This document shows, piece by piece, positions 1 through 6,436 of a DNA stretch of 7,354 bases; position 1 is the stretch's first letter; each line of letters opens with the position of its first letter. Position numbers and translations under genes: made by a program. The notes under the pieces were generated by a model, which had not been told where the DNA came from, did not search any database, and saw only the letters and a program-made list of their open reading frames with translations. The stretch covers positions 1 to 7,354 of the forward strand of contig JAEXJH010000090.1 of assembly GCA_023445955.1 (NCBI GenBank). Direction: 5' to 3'. The DNA comes from Pseudomonadota bacterium. GTDB lineage: Bacteria; Pseudomonadota; Alphaproteobacteria; Caulobacterales; Caulobacteraceae.

Positions 1-35
1 GTCCGCCCCTTCGCTTTTGACGCTGGAGCCCAGCC

Positions 36-2561
36 TTAGAAGGAGTAGCTCAGGCGGCCGGAGTAGTAGCCGCCGTTGATGCCGTAGGGCGAGAAGCCCG
101 GGTACTGGGTCACGCAGCCGGCGCCGGAGGCGACGCAAGCGGTCTGGAACGCGGCCGAGAACTTGTCCGGATACTTGTTGAACGCGTTGTTGGCCCCGAT
201 CGCGGCGGTGACGCCCTTCAGGAACTTGTAGGACACCTCGACGTCGGTGATCGCCGCGGCGCTGGCCACGGTGTTCAGCAGCGGACCGGTGCCGGGATCC
301 GAGAGGGCCGAGGCCTTGCCGTAGAAGGTCTCGGTCAGCGACAGCGACAGCGGGCCGAAGGTGTAGAGCCCGTTCAGGCCGATCTTGTACTTCGGCGCGG
401 CCTTCTCGAGCAGCGAGGCGGCGTTGCCGGCGAACAGGACCTGACCGCTCGGGAAGGCGGTGCTGGTGGTCGCCAGGGCCGTCGGCGCGGTCTTGACCTT
501 GGTGATCTTGGTCTTGTTGAAGTTGCCCGACAGGGTCCAGTCAATGCGGCCCATGTCGCCCAGATCGGTCGGGTACGAGACCACGAAGTCCAGGCCCTTG
601 GTGCGGGTGTCCAGACCGTTCGAGAAGATGTTGATGCCGGTGCTGGCCACTGTGCTGTCCAGCACGTTGCCGTTGGCGGCGATCGCGGCGTTGACGTTGC
701 TGTTGACGACCACGCCGTTACGCAGGCCGTAGACCGAGCTCGAACCGAAGATGCGGTCCTTCAGCTTGATCTGATAGACGTCGATCGTCGCCGTCATCTT
801 CGGGATCGGGTGGGCCACCAGGCCGAGGCTGAAGTTGGTCGACTTCTCGGGCTTCAGCGCATCGATGCCCAGCAGGCGAGCCGCCGGCGAGTTCGGGGCC
901 AGCTGCACGAAGGCCGAGGTCGGCGAGACGTTGGTGGCCGAGTAGTAGGACTCCGCCAGGGTTGGGGCGCGGAAGCCGGTCGAGACCGTGCCGCGAATGG
1001 CGAACATCTCGTTGAAGTCATAGCGGCTGGTCAGCTTGGCGACGGTGGTGTCGCCAAAATCGCTGAACTTCTCGTAGCGGACGGCTGCGTCGATCTTCCA
1101 CTCCGGAACCGGGGTGGCCGCGACGTCGCCGTACAAGGCCCAGCTGGTGCGGGCGTGGCCGCCGGCGTCAGTCTTCTGGAAGCCCGGATAGGACTGCGAG
1201 CCTTCCTTGTAGGTCGAGGCGGCGTCGCCCTGGCCGATGCGGTAGGTGTCGCGGCGCTGCTCGTAGCCGAGGGCGACGTTGATCGGGGCCGAGAAGCCGA
1301 CCTCGAAGTCGTGGCGCAGGTCGATGTTGTTGGTCCACTGGGTGGTGCGCCAGCTGCCGGCGTGGAACGAGGTCGGGGTGAAGCCCTTGGTCGTTAGGGT
1401 CGAGGTGTCGGTGTAGAGGCTGGCGTTGGCCGAGTCTTCGACGCGAACCTCGATGTCGTCCTTGCCGTAGGTCGACGAGACGTCCAGATCCCAGCCGACT
1501 AGCTTGCCCGAGACGCCCAGAGTCATGGCGTAGTCGTCTTCGATGATGCGTTCGCGCGGGCTGAAGCCCAGCGGGAAGGGCCGGTCGGCCGCGCCCTGCT
1601 TGCCCTGGATGCGGTTGTAGCGGCGGTAGTTTTCGTAGGCCGAGGCGTCCTTGTGGCCCAGGGTGCCGAACGAATAGACCTCGAAGTCGGCGGGCAGGGT
1701 GACGCCGGCGTTGAAGGCCAGGTTGTTCAGGCGGTACTCGGCGTCGCCCGAGATCAGGTTCAGGTTCGGATAGCCCGGAATCTGGGTTTCGACGGCGTTG
1801 TTGGCGGCCGAATAGCCGGGGCTGGCCGGGTTGAACACGCGCTGGTCGGGCAGGCCGCGGTTGGAGAAGCCGTGGTATTTGCTCTCGACCGTCACGTTCA
1901 GATAGCTGTTCTCGGTCGGCGCCATGCCGATGTTGACCGAGCCGCCGGCCGTCTTGCCGCCCTTGTCGAAATACTGACCGCCGGTGGCCGAGATCGAGCC
2001 GCCGCTTGGGTTCTTCTTCAGGATAATGTTGACGACGCCGGCGATGGCGTCGGTGCCGTACTGGGCGGCGGCGCCGTCCGTCAGCACTTCAATGCGGCCG
2101 ATGCCGGCCATCGGAATGAAGCCCAGGTCCGCGGCGGCGGCGCCTTGATAGACGCCCGACAGGACGGCCAGGTTGCCGGTGGTGTGACGGCGCTTGCCGT
2201 TGACCAGCACCAGGGCCTGGTTAGGCGAAAGGCCGCGCAGGCGGGCCGAAAGGGTCAGGTTGGCGGTGTCGCCGCCGAACGCCTGGGCGTTGAACGACGG
2301 GACCAGATTGGCGAGGCCGAGGCGAAGGTCGACCGCGCCGGTGCGTTCCAGCGTGCTGGTGTCGACGACTTGAACGGGGGCGGGGCTGTCGATGACGCGC
2401 AGACCGGTCTGACGCGTGCCGGTGACAATGATGGTGTCGACTTCAGTCTGATCGGGCGCCTTGTCAGGCGCGTCAGCGGCATAGGCTAAGGCAGAGTATC
2501 CAAAAGTAACCGAAAGCACAGAAATACCCGCCAACAAGGCAGGTTTGAAACGCCGAGTCAT
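36..2561 (-). CDS. TonB-dependent outer-membrane receptor
   Basis: An 841-residue protein of normal length for ligand-gated outer-membrane transporters energised by TonB-ExbB-ExbD. Residues 1-28 form a signal peptide: MTRRFK, a hydrophobic core, then a cleavage-like AYA before AD. A TonB-box-like DTIIVTG lies at about 42-48. The plug domain covers about 55-182, with the family hallmarks LVLVNGKRR (118-125), IGRIEVLTDGAAAQYG (154-169) and DAIAGVVNIILK (171-182). The rest is a beta barrel ending in SGRLSYSF with the expected terminal aromatic residue. Two cysteines (about 809 and 816) could close a small loop near the C-terminus. There is no N-terminal secretin/STN domain, so signalling through an anti-sigma factor is not expected. 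The start is supported by GAGGGGG six bases upstream and by the signal peptide. The gene stands alone with a long upstream region. The ligand (iron chelate, cobalamin, sugar or other) cannot be read from the sequence. Confidence 0.95.
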   Translation of the reverse strand: MTRRFKPALLAGISVLSVTFGYSALAYAADAPDKAPDQTEVDTIIVTGTRQTGLRVIDSPAPVQVVDTSTLERTGAVDLRLGLANLVPSFNAQAFGGDTANLTLSARLRGLSPNQALVLVNGKRRHTTGNLAVLSGVYQGAAAADLGFIPMAGIGRIEVLTDGAAAQYGTDAIAGVVNIILKKNPSGGSISATGGQYFDKGGKTAGGSVNIGMAPTENSYLNVTVESKYHGFSNRGLPDQRVFNPASPGYSAANNAVETQIPGYPNLNLISGDAEYRLNNLAFNAGVTLPADFEVYSFGTLGHKDASAYENYRRYNRIQGKQGAADRPFPLGFSPRERIIEDDYAMTLGVSGKLVGWDLDVSSTYGKDDIEVRVEDSANASLYTDTSTLTTKGFTPTSFHAGSWRTTQWTNNIDLRHDFEVGFSAPINVALGYEQRRDTYRIGQGDAASTYKEGSQSYPGFQKTDAGGHARTSWALYGDVAATPVPEWKIDAAVRYEKFSDFGDTTVAKLTSRYDFNEMFAIRGTVSTGFRAPTLAESYYSATNVSPTSAFVQLAPNSPAARLLGIDALKPEKSTNFSLGLVAHPIPKMTATIDVYQIKLKDRIFGSSSVYGLRNGVVVNSNVNAAIAANGNVLDSTVASTGINIFSNGLDTRTKGLDFVVSYPTDLGDMGRIDWTLSGNFNKTKITKVKTAPTALATTSTAFPSGQVLFAGNAASLLEKAAPKYKIGLNGLYTFGPLSLSLTETFYGKASALSDPGTGPLLNTVASAAAITDVEVSYKFLKGVTAAIGANNAFNKYPDKFSAAFQTACVASGAGCVTQYPGFSPYGINGGYYSGRLSYSF

Positions 2562-2639
2562 TAATAGCCCCCTCTTTGTCTTTATGGACGCGTGATGATT
2601 CCCTTCTCCATGGCGTTTTTCTCCCCGACTTTATTATTT

Positions 2640-2664
2640 TTGACGCGGGTACTAAAAATATATC
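2640..2664 (+). promoter_or_regulatory. Candidate plus-strand promoter of Caulobacter housekeeping type
   Basis: TTGACGC (2640-2646) matches the Caulobacter -35 consensus TTGACGS exactly. TATATC (2659-2664) matches the -10 core TANAWC, with 13 bases between TTGACG and TATATC, the short end of the range accepted for this sigma factor. The two bases before the -10 core are AA, not the consensus GC. A start near 2671 is predicted. The promoter points away from the receptor gene and into sequence without a convincing protein gene. The stretch is AT-rich, so a chance match is possible. Confidence 0.35.
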
Positions 2665-2671
2665 GGGTACT
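2646..2671. repeat. Tandem direct repeat CGGGTACT, operator-like
   Basis: Two exact copies of CGGGTACT lie at 2646-2653 and 2664-2671. They are separated by ten bases made only of A and T, giving an 18-base period. They overlap the spacer and start region of the plus-strand promoter candidate and the expected start region of a minus-strand candidate for the receptor gene. Spacing of near two helical turns and this position are what a dimeric or cooperative DNA-binding regulator would need. The bound protein is unknown. Confidence 0.5.
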
Positions 2672-2675
2672 GTCC

Positions 2676-2683
2676 GATCTATT
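2676..2683 (-). promoter_or_regulatory. Candidate -10 element for the TonB-dependent receptor
   Basis: Read on the minus strand, AATAGATC contains TAGATC, which fits the TANAWC -10 core. The predicted start near 2669 would give a leader of about 108 nt that begins at the CGGGTACT repeats. No convincing -35 box sits at the right distance, so an activator would be needed or the site is chance. The same nine bases AATAGATCG recur on the plus strand upstream of the gene at 6472. Confidence 0.2.
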
Positions 2684-2746
2684 CAGGGGGATCCAAGTCG
2701 CAGATTTCGGCAATGGCGCATTGAAATAAAACCGCAACACAAATGC

Positions 2747-2769
2747 CGGCGCCCGACGGGCGCCGTTTT
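2747..2769 (+). terminator. GC-rich hairpin followed by TTTT
   Basis: An eight-base-pair perfect stem, CGGCGCCC pairing with GGGCGCCG, encloses the loop GAC and is followed directly by TTTT on the plus strand. On the minus strand the same hairpin is followed by GCATTTGTG, a poorer tail. The best reading is therefore termination of plus-strand RNA. It could also weakly stop minus-strand transcripts coming from the 116-residue gene, whose stop lies about 90 bases away. Confidence 0.55.
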
Positions 2770-2811
2770 GCGCGGCGGCGGATCACGGATTTTGAGCAAA
2801 TGGCGCCGCTT

Positions 2812-2825
2812 CTCCGCATGCGGAG
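2812..2825. repeat. Perfect 14-bp palindrome downstream of the 116-residue gene
   Basis: CTCCGCATGCGGAG is identical to its own reverse complement. It lies about 31 bases after the stop codon of the minus-strand gene ending at 2857. It could form a hairpin in that gene's mRNA tail (five base pairs, loop CATG), but no T-run follows on either strand, so it is not a standard intrinsic terminator. It may be a 3' stabilising structure or a protein site. Confidence 0.35.
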
Positions 2826-2856
2826 GTGGTGGAGCGGGCTTAGGGCGCGGTCTGGT

Positions 2857-3207
2857 TCAGGCGACGAGGCGCAGCGGTTCGGCCATCTCGTCGGTGTCTT
2901 CGGTCTCGAAGAGGTCGAAGGCCTCCTCCCAGGCGGCCATGCGGGAATCGCGCAGCTCGGCGTCGTCGGTGACGCGGACGATCTGGTCTTCGCGGTCGTT
3001 CCAGACGAGGCCGATGTCGGTGACCCGCTCGGCGTCGCGGCCCAGCAGCAGGAAGATGTCGGCCCGGGCCGCGCGCTCGTGGCTGATCCGGCGCAGGGTG
3101 CGGCCGCCGCCCAGGTCGCGATGAATGTCGGCGAAGTCGAGCACGGCCGAGACCATGGCCGAGTTCACGGGAGCGACAGTCCAAGAGGGGCAAGCAAAGC
3201 GCGACAT
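2857..3207 (-). CDS. Uncharacterised 116-residue protein
   Basis: I do not recognise this family. The protein has no signal peptide and no membrane segment. Its middle holds an alternating hydrophobic and charged pattern (ADIFLLLGRDAERVTDIGLVW, about 49-69, then DQIVRVTDDAELRD, about 74-87) that looks like mixed alpha/beta structure. Residues 91-112 form an acidic, likely helical tail rich in E and D. The open frame continues upstream for hundreds of codons antisense to the next gene, but the start at 3207 is supported by GGAG six bases upstream. An in-frame ATG at 3228 lacks such a site. It is transcribed divergently from the WYL regulator across 84 bases, so the regulator may control it. 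Other candidate starts (for example Met18) cannot be excluded. Confidence 0.72.
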   Translation of the reverse strand: MSRFACPSWTVAPVNSAMVSAVLDFADIHRDLGGGRTLRRISHERAARADIFLLLGRDAERVTDIGLVWNDREDQIVRVTDDAELRDSRMAAWEEAFDLFETEDTDEMAEPLRLVA

Positions 3208-3213
3208 TGGTTT

Positions 3214-3217
3214 CTCC
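3214..3217 (-). promoter_or_regulatory. Ribosome binding site that fixes the start of the 116-residue gene
   Basis: Read on the minus strand, GGAG is followed by six bases and then ATG at 3207. This chooses 3207 over the in-frame ATG at 3228 and over the far longer antisense frame. Confidence 0.6.
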
Positions 3218-3246
3218 AGTCTCGACATCCACAGAATGTGCGGGCA

Positions 3247-3267
3247 TTGCGACAGAAACGGTCGTAA
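3247..3267. promoter_or_regulatory. Imperfect palindrome in the divergent promoter region, possible operator
   Basis: The site has the form TT-n-CGAC-n-G-nnn-C-n-GTCG-n-AA. Seven of ten opposing positions pair around a centre at 3257. It lies 25 bases before the regulator's ATG and 40 bases before the divergent gene's ATG, where a single dimeric regulator could control both. A second short inverted repeat, CACA-GAA-TGTG, sits at 3230-3240. No clear consensus promoter is visible in this region. The match to the WYL regulator as its binder is inference. Confidence 0.4.
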
Positions 3268-3291
3268 GTTGTGCGTCCGTAGGGTGAACGC

Positions 3292-4275
3292 ATGAGACAC
3301 GAGAAAGCTACGCGCCTGCTGGATCTGGCCCGGATGCTGGCCGGTTCGGCCGAGGGCCTGACCCTGGACGAGATGGCCCAGACGCTGGACGTCGGACGCC
3401 GCACCGCCGAGCGGATGCGCGACGCCGTCTGGGCCGCCTTCCCGCAGATGGAGGCGATCGACGACCCGCCGACCAAGCGTTTCCGCATCCCGTCCGGCCT
3501 GGACAGCCTGTTCCAGACCCCGACCGCCGAAGAGCTGGCGGCGCTGCGCACGGCGGCCGACTCGTTGAAGGCCTCGGGCGCCGACAGCCGCGCGGCCTCG
3601 CTCTACTCTCTGGAGTCCAAGCTGCTGTCGGCCTTGCGTGGCTCGGCTCGCCGCCGGGTGGCGCCCGACGTCGAGGCGCTGGTCCAGGCCGAGATGATCG
3701 CCGTCCACGCTGGTCCCCGCCCGTTCGAGGAAGGGTCGGTGCTGGCCACCATCCGCACGGCGATCAAGGGCCTGCAGGCGCTGTCGTTCCGCTATGAGGG
3801 CGGCAGCACGCCGGGGCGCACACGCGAGGTCACGCCGCTGGGCGTCCTGTTCGGGCGCAGCAACTACCTGGTGGCGCTGGAGGGCAAGGGCGGCAAGCCG
3901 CGCTCGTGGCGCCTGGACAGGATGAGCGACCTGAAGGCGCTCGACAAGCCGGCCCCGCCGCCCGAGGACTTCTCGCTGCAGGCGTTCGCCGACGAGAGCT
4001 TCGGCATCTATCACGACGAGATCCAGGACGTGGTGCTGCGCATCAAGCCCAAGGGGGCCGAGGACGCGTTGCGCTGGCGCTTCCACCCGACGCAGTCGGT
4101 GACGCAGGAAGCCGACGGTTCGGTGACGGTCACCTTCCGCGCTGGCGGCATGCGCGAGCTGGCCTGGCACCTCTTCACCTGGGGCGACGCTGTGGAGATC
4201 ATCGCGCCCCAGGCCCTCAAGGATAAGATGGTCGAGGAGCTGCACGAGGCTGGCCGCGCGCACGGGGCGTGGTAG
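3292..4275 (+). CDS. WYL-domain transcriptional regulator (YafY type)
   Basis: A 327-residue DNA-binding regulator of the usual length for the family. The N-terminal winged helix-turn-helix covers about 1-68, with LTLDEMAQTLDVGRRTAERM (23-42) as the helix-turn-helix. The WYL domain follows at about 150-220, with SFRYEGG (165-171), TPLGVLFGRSNYLVAL (181-196) and WRLDRM (206-211). A C-terminal WCX-like part (about 240-325) ends in GDAVEIIAP plus a basic/acidic helix. The signature tripeptide reads NYL (191-193), with the tryptophan replaced by asparagine. WYL domains are known to sense ligands, often nucleic acids or nucleotides, so the change may affect binding. The ATG is preceded by AGGG seven bases away. 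It is divergent from the 116-residue gene and 9 nt ahead of rlmJ, so autoregulation and control of neighbours are plausible. Confidence 0.9.
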   Translation: MRHEKATRLLDLARMLAGSAEGLTLDEMAQTLDVGRRTAERMRDAVWAAFPQMEAIDDPPTKRFRIPSGLDSLFQTPTAEELAALRTAADSLKASGADSRAASLYSLESKLLSALRGSARRRVAPDVEALVQAEMIAVHAGPRPFEEGSVLATIRTAIKGLQALSFRYEGGSTPGRTREVTPLGVLFGRSNYLVALEGKGGKPRSWRLDRMSDLKALDKPAPPPEDFSLQAFADESFGIYHDEIQDVVLRIKPKGAEDALRWRFHPTQSVTQEADGSVTVTFRAGGMRELAWHLFTWGDAVEIIAPQALKDKMVEELHEAGRAHGAW

Positions 4276-4284
4276 GAGCGGGCC

Positions 4285-5106
4285 ATGAATTACCGCCACG
4301 CCTTCCACGCCGGCAACTTCGCCGACCTGCACAAGCACGCGATCGTACTGGCCATGCTGTCGGCCTTGCAGGACCAGAGCGAGGCCCTGTCGGTGATCGA
4401 CACCCATGCGGGTGCGGGCGGCTATGACCTGTCGGGCGAGATGTCGCGTCGCTCGGGCGAGGCGCAGGCGGGGATCTTTCGCCTTAAGGCGGCGAGCGAT
4501 GCGCCAGCGGTGTTCGGCCCGCTGCTGAAGGCAGTCGCGCACATGAATGGCGGCGAGGAGGGCGACCTCTATCCGGGCTCGCCGCTGCTGATGGGCCGCG
4601 CCCTGCGCAGGGCCGACCGCTATGCCGGCTGTGAGCTGCGGTCCGACGACGTGGCGCTGCTGCGCAAGAGCCTGGCGCCCTACACAAACGCTCAGGCGCT
4701 GGAAGTCGATGGCTTCACCACTGCGGTGAATCAGGCCGGCAAGGGCGGTCGGGCCTTCGTCGTCATCGATCCGCCGTTCGAGCGGCCGGACGACTATCAG
4801 CAGATCGTCGCCACCACGCGCGCTGTCCTGGCTCGCGCTCGCGATGCGGCTCTGGCGATCTGGCTGCCGATCAAGGACCTGGAGACCTTCGACGCCTTCC
4901 TGCGTGGGATGGAGGCCGTCACCAACGACCTGCTCGTGGCCGAGCTTCGCCTGCGGCCGCTGACGGATCCCATGAAGATGAACGGCTGCGCGATGGTGAT
5001 GGTCGGCGCGCCGGTTAGCGTCGATGGTGCGGCGACGCAGGCTGGTGACTGGATCGCCGCGCGCCTGGGCGACACCGGCGGTCGCTCGCGCGTCTGGCGG
5101 ACGTGA
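4285..5106 (+). CDS. rlmJ: 23S rRNA (adenine(2030)-N(6))-methyltransferase RlmJ
   Basis: RlmJ transfers a methyl group from S-adenosylmethionine to N6 of A2030 (E. coli numbering) in 23S rRNA, acting on rRNA before ribosome assembly is complete. At 273 residues the protein is close to the E. coli length (280). Family marks are the N-terminal NYRHAFHAGNFADLHKHAI (2-20), the cofactor-binding stretch VIDTHAGAGGYDL (37-49), YPGSP (96-100), and the catalytic motif IDPPF (161-165), the N6-adenine methyltransferase (D/N)PP(Y/F) signature. IWLPIK (192-197) matches the family's LWYPV segment. GGAG lies just upstream and overlaps the region of the regulator's stop codon, which implies coupled translation. 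Its stop overlaps the start of chrA. A housekeeping rRNA enzyme between a regulator and a transporter is probably genomic convenience. Confidence 0.93.
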   Translation: MNYRHAFHAGNFADLHKHAIVLAMLSALQDQSEALSVIDTHAGAGGYDLSGEMSRRSGEAQAGIFRLKAASDAPAVFGPLLKAVAHMNGGEEGDLYPGSPLLMGRALRRADRYAGCELRSDDVALLRKSLAPYTNAQALEVDGFTTAVNQAGKGGRAFVVIDPPFERPDDYQQIVATTRAVLARARDAALAIWLPIKDLETFDAFLRGMEAVTNDLLVAELRLRPLTDPMKMNGCAMVMVGAPVSVDGAATQAGDWIAARLGDTGGRSRVWRT

Positions 5107-6380
5107 ACCGCCCCAGCTTCGGCGAGGCCCTGCGTGTCTGGCTGAAAGTCGGACTGCTAGGTTTCGGCGGTCCGGCGGGGCAGATCGCTCTCCTCCACAA
5201 GGAAGTCGTCGAGACCCGCGGCTGGATCGACGACGACGACTTCGCCCGCGCCTTGAGCTTCTGCATGCTGCTGCCCGGCCCCGAGGCCCAGCAGCTGGCG
5301 ACGTGGCTGGGCTGGCGCATGCACGGCGTCCGCGGCGGTGTCGCGGCGGGACTGCTGTTCGTGCTGCCGGGCCTCCTGGTGATGCTGGGCCTGTCGGCGC
5401 TCTACGTCGCCCACGGCCGTTCGGACTGGGCCGCGCCGGTGCTGCTGGGCCTGAAGGCGGCGGTGGTCGCCCTGGTTCTGCAGGCGCTCATCAGGATCGG
5501 GAAGCGCACGATCAAGGACCGCACGGCCGCGGTCGTCGCCGGCGCGGCCTTCGCCGTGATGGCCTTCACGACCCTGCCGTTTCCGCTGGTGATCCTCTGC
5601 GCTGGGGCCTTCGGCTGGCTGACCGCCAAGGGCGGCGAGGAGAGGGGGCCGCCGCCCGCCCCGCCGCTGAAAGGCCAAGCCAGGACGGCCTTTGTTTGCC
5701 TGGCGCTATGGCTGGCCCCCATCGCGCTGGCCTGGCTGCTCGCGCCGGGCTCTGTGCTGGCCTGGATGGGCCTGACCTTCGGCGGCCTTTCGGCGATCAG
5801 CTTCGGCGGCGCGTATGCGGCCCTGGCCTATATCGGCCAGACGGCCTCCGCCCTGGGCTGGTTGGCGCCGACCCAGATGCTGGACGGCCTGGGCCTGGCC
5901 GAGACGACGCCCGGCCCGTTGATCCTCGTCTTCGTGTTCGTCGGCTTCGTCGGGGCCTTCCAGAGCGCGCCGGCCGAGTGGGCCTGGGTCGTGGCCGTGC
6001 TGGGCGGACTGATGGCGGCGTGGACGACCTTTGCGCCGTCGTTCCTGTGGATCTTCGCCGGCGGGCCGTTGTTCGAGCGTTGGGGCAGGCGGCCCAAGCC
6101 CGCGCGGGCGCTGGCCATGATCTCGGCCGCCGCCGTCGGCGTGATCGGCCAGTTGGCCCTGTGGTTCGCCATCCACCTGCTGTTCCGCAGCGGCCAGACC
6201 ATGGAGGTCGCAAGCCTGCTCAGCGTGATGCTGCCGGATGTCGGCCGTTTGAATTTCGCAGCGCTGGGCCTGACCGCGCTGGCGCTGGTGCTGACCTTCG
6301 CCACCCGCCTGCCGATGCTGGCGATGATTGGTGTGCTGATCGTCTCGGGTGTGCTTCTGAAGGCGCTTGGAATGAGTTGA
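5103..6380 (+). CDS. chrA: Chromate transporter ChrA, two-domain form
   Basis: An inner-membrane protein of the CHR superfamily, whose characterised members export chromate. At 425 residues it is the long, duplicated form. The first CHR domain has GLLGFGGPAGQIAL (17-30) and MLLPGPEAQQLATWLGW (55-71). The second has SFGGAYAAL (233-241) and ETTPGPLILVF (267-277). A proline-rich hydrophilic linker (about 174-194) joins them. About ten to twelve hydrophobic segments are visible. The start is GTG at 5103, overlapping the rlmJ stop in the arrangement GTGA. The N-terminus aligns well with the family from there, but the ribosome site is weak, so translational coupling is likely. No chrB regulator is present, and the WYL regulator two genes upstream may do that job. 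Actual chromate export is inferred from family membership only. Confidence 0.9.
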   Translation: MNRPSFGEALRVWLKVGLLGFGGPAGQIALLHKEVVETRGWIDDDDFARALSFCMLLPGPEAQQLATWLGWRMHGVRGGVAAGLLFVLPGLLVMLGLSALYVAHGRSDWAAPVLLGLKAAVVALVLQALIRIGKRTIKDRTAAVVAGAAFAVMAFTTLPFPLVILCAGAFGWLTAKGGEERGPPPAPPLKGQARTAFVCLALWLAPIALAWLLAPGSVLAWMGLTFGGLSAISFGGAYAALAYIGQTASALGWLAPTQMLDGLGLAETTPGPLILVFVFVGFVGAFQSAPAEWAWVVAVLGGLMAAWTTFAPSFLWIFAGGPLFERWGRRPKPARALAMISAAAVGVIGQLALWFAIHLLFRSGQTMEVASLLSVMLPDVGRLNFAALGLTALALVLTFATRLPMLAMIGVLIVSGVLLKALGMS

Positions 6381-6398
6381 CCCAAGGTCAGCATTTTT
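6378..6398 (+). terminator. Weak intrinsic terminator candidate at the end of the chrA cluster
   Basis: TGACC pairs with GGTCA across the loop CAA, and a TTTTT run follows three bases later (6394-6398). The left arm includes the chrA stop codon TGA. The stem is only five base pairs, so efficiency is doubtful, but position and strand are right for ending the regulator-rlmJ-chrA transcript. Confidence 0.35.
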
Positions 6399-6436
6399 GC
6401 GCTTGCGAACGAATTTTCCGTGTTATGCTGCATTGC

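Larger units (their letters stand above)
2671..2769 (+). ncRNA. Putative small RNA, about 100 nt
   Basis: This stretch is bounded by a promoter-like site on the left (2640-2664) and an intrinsic-terminator-like hairpin with TTTT on the right (2747-2769), both on the plus strand. Inside is a small perfect hairpin, CAATG-GCG-CATTG (2711-2723), then an unpaired A-rich segment (2724-2744). I see no open reading frame with a ribosome site that would explain the pair of signals, and both flanking genes are on the minus strand. The RNA would be antisense to the receptor leader if the receptor promoter lies further upstream. This is inference from signal arrangement only, and I recognise no known RNA family. 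Confidence 0.27.

Noticed and set aside
22..35. Short hairpin GCTGG-GCT-CCAGC after the receptor stop, considered as a terminator
   Set aside because: The stem is only five base pairs and no T-run follows on the minus strand.
810..2489. Plus-strand frames antisense to the TonB-dependent receptor
   Set aside because: The receptor has a complete signal peptide, plug and barrel end. The opposite frames are G/V/R/A-rich shadows with no recognisable domain.
2576..3267. Two plus-strand frames (2576-3124 and 2743-3267) across the intergenic region and the 116-residue gene
   Set aside because: Their starts are poor (TTG for the first) with no ribosome site. Most of their length is antisense to the minus-strand gene and of shadow composition, and one runs through the terminator-like hairpin.
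3208..4542. Long minus-strand open frame that extends the 116-residue gene upstream to 561 codons
   Set aside because: It runs antisense to the WYL regulator and rlmJ, both clear families. Its sequence is the R/A/G/Q-rich low-complexity type produced by the opposite strand of high-GC genes, and the ribosome site supports a start at 3207.
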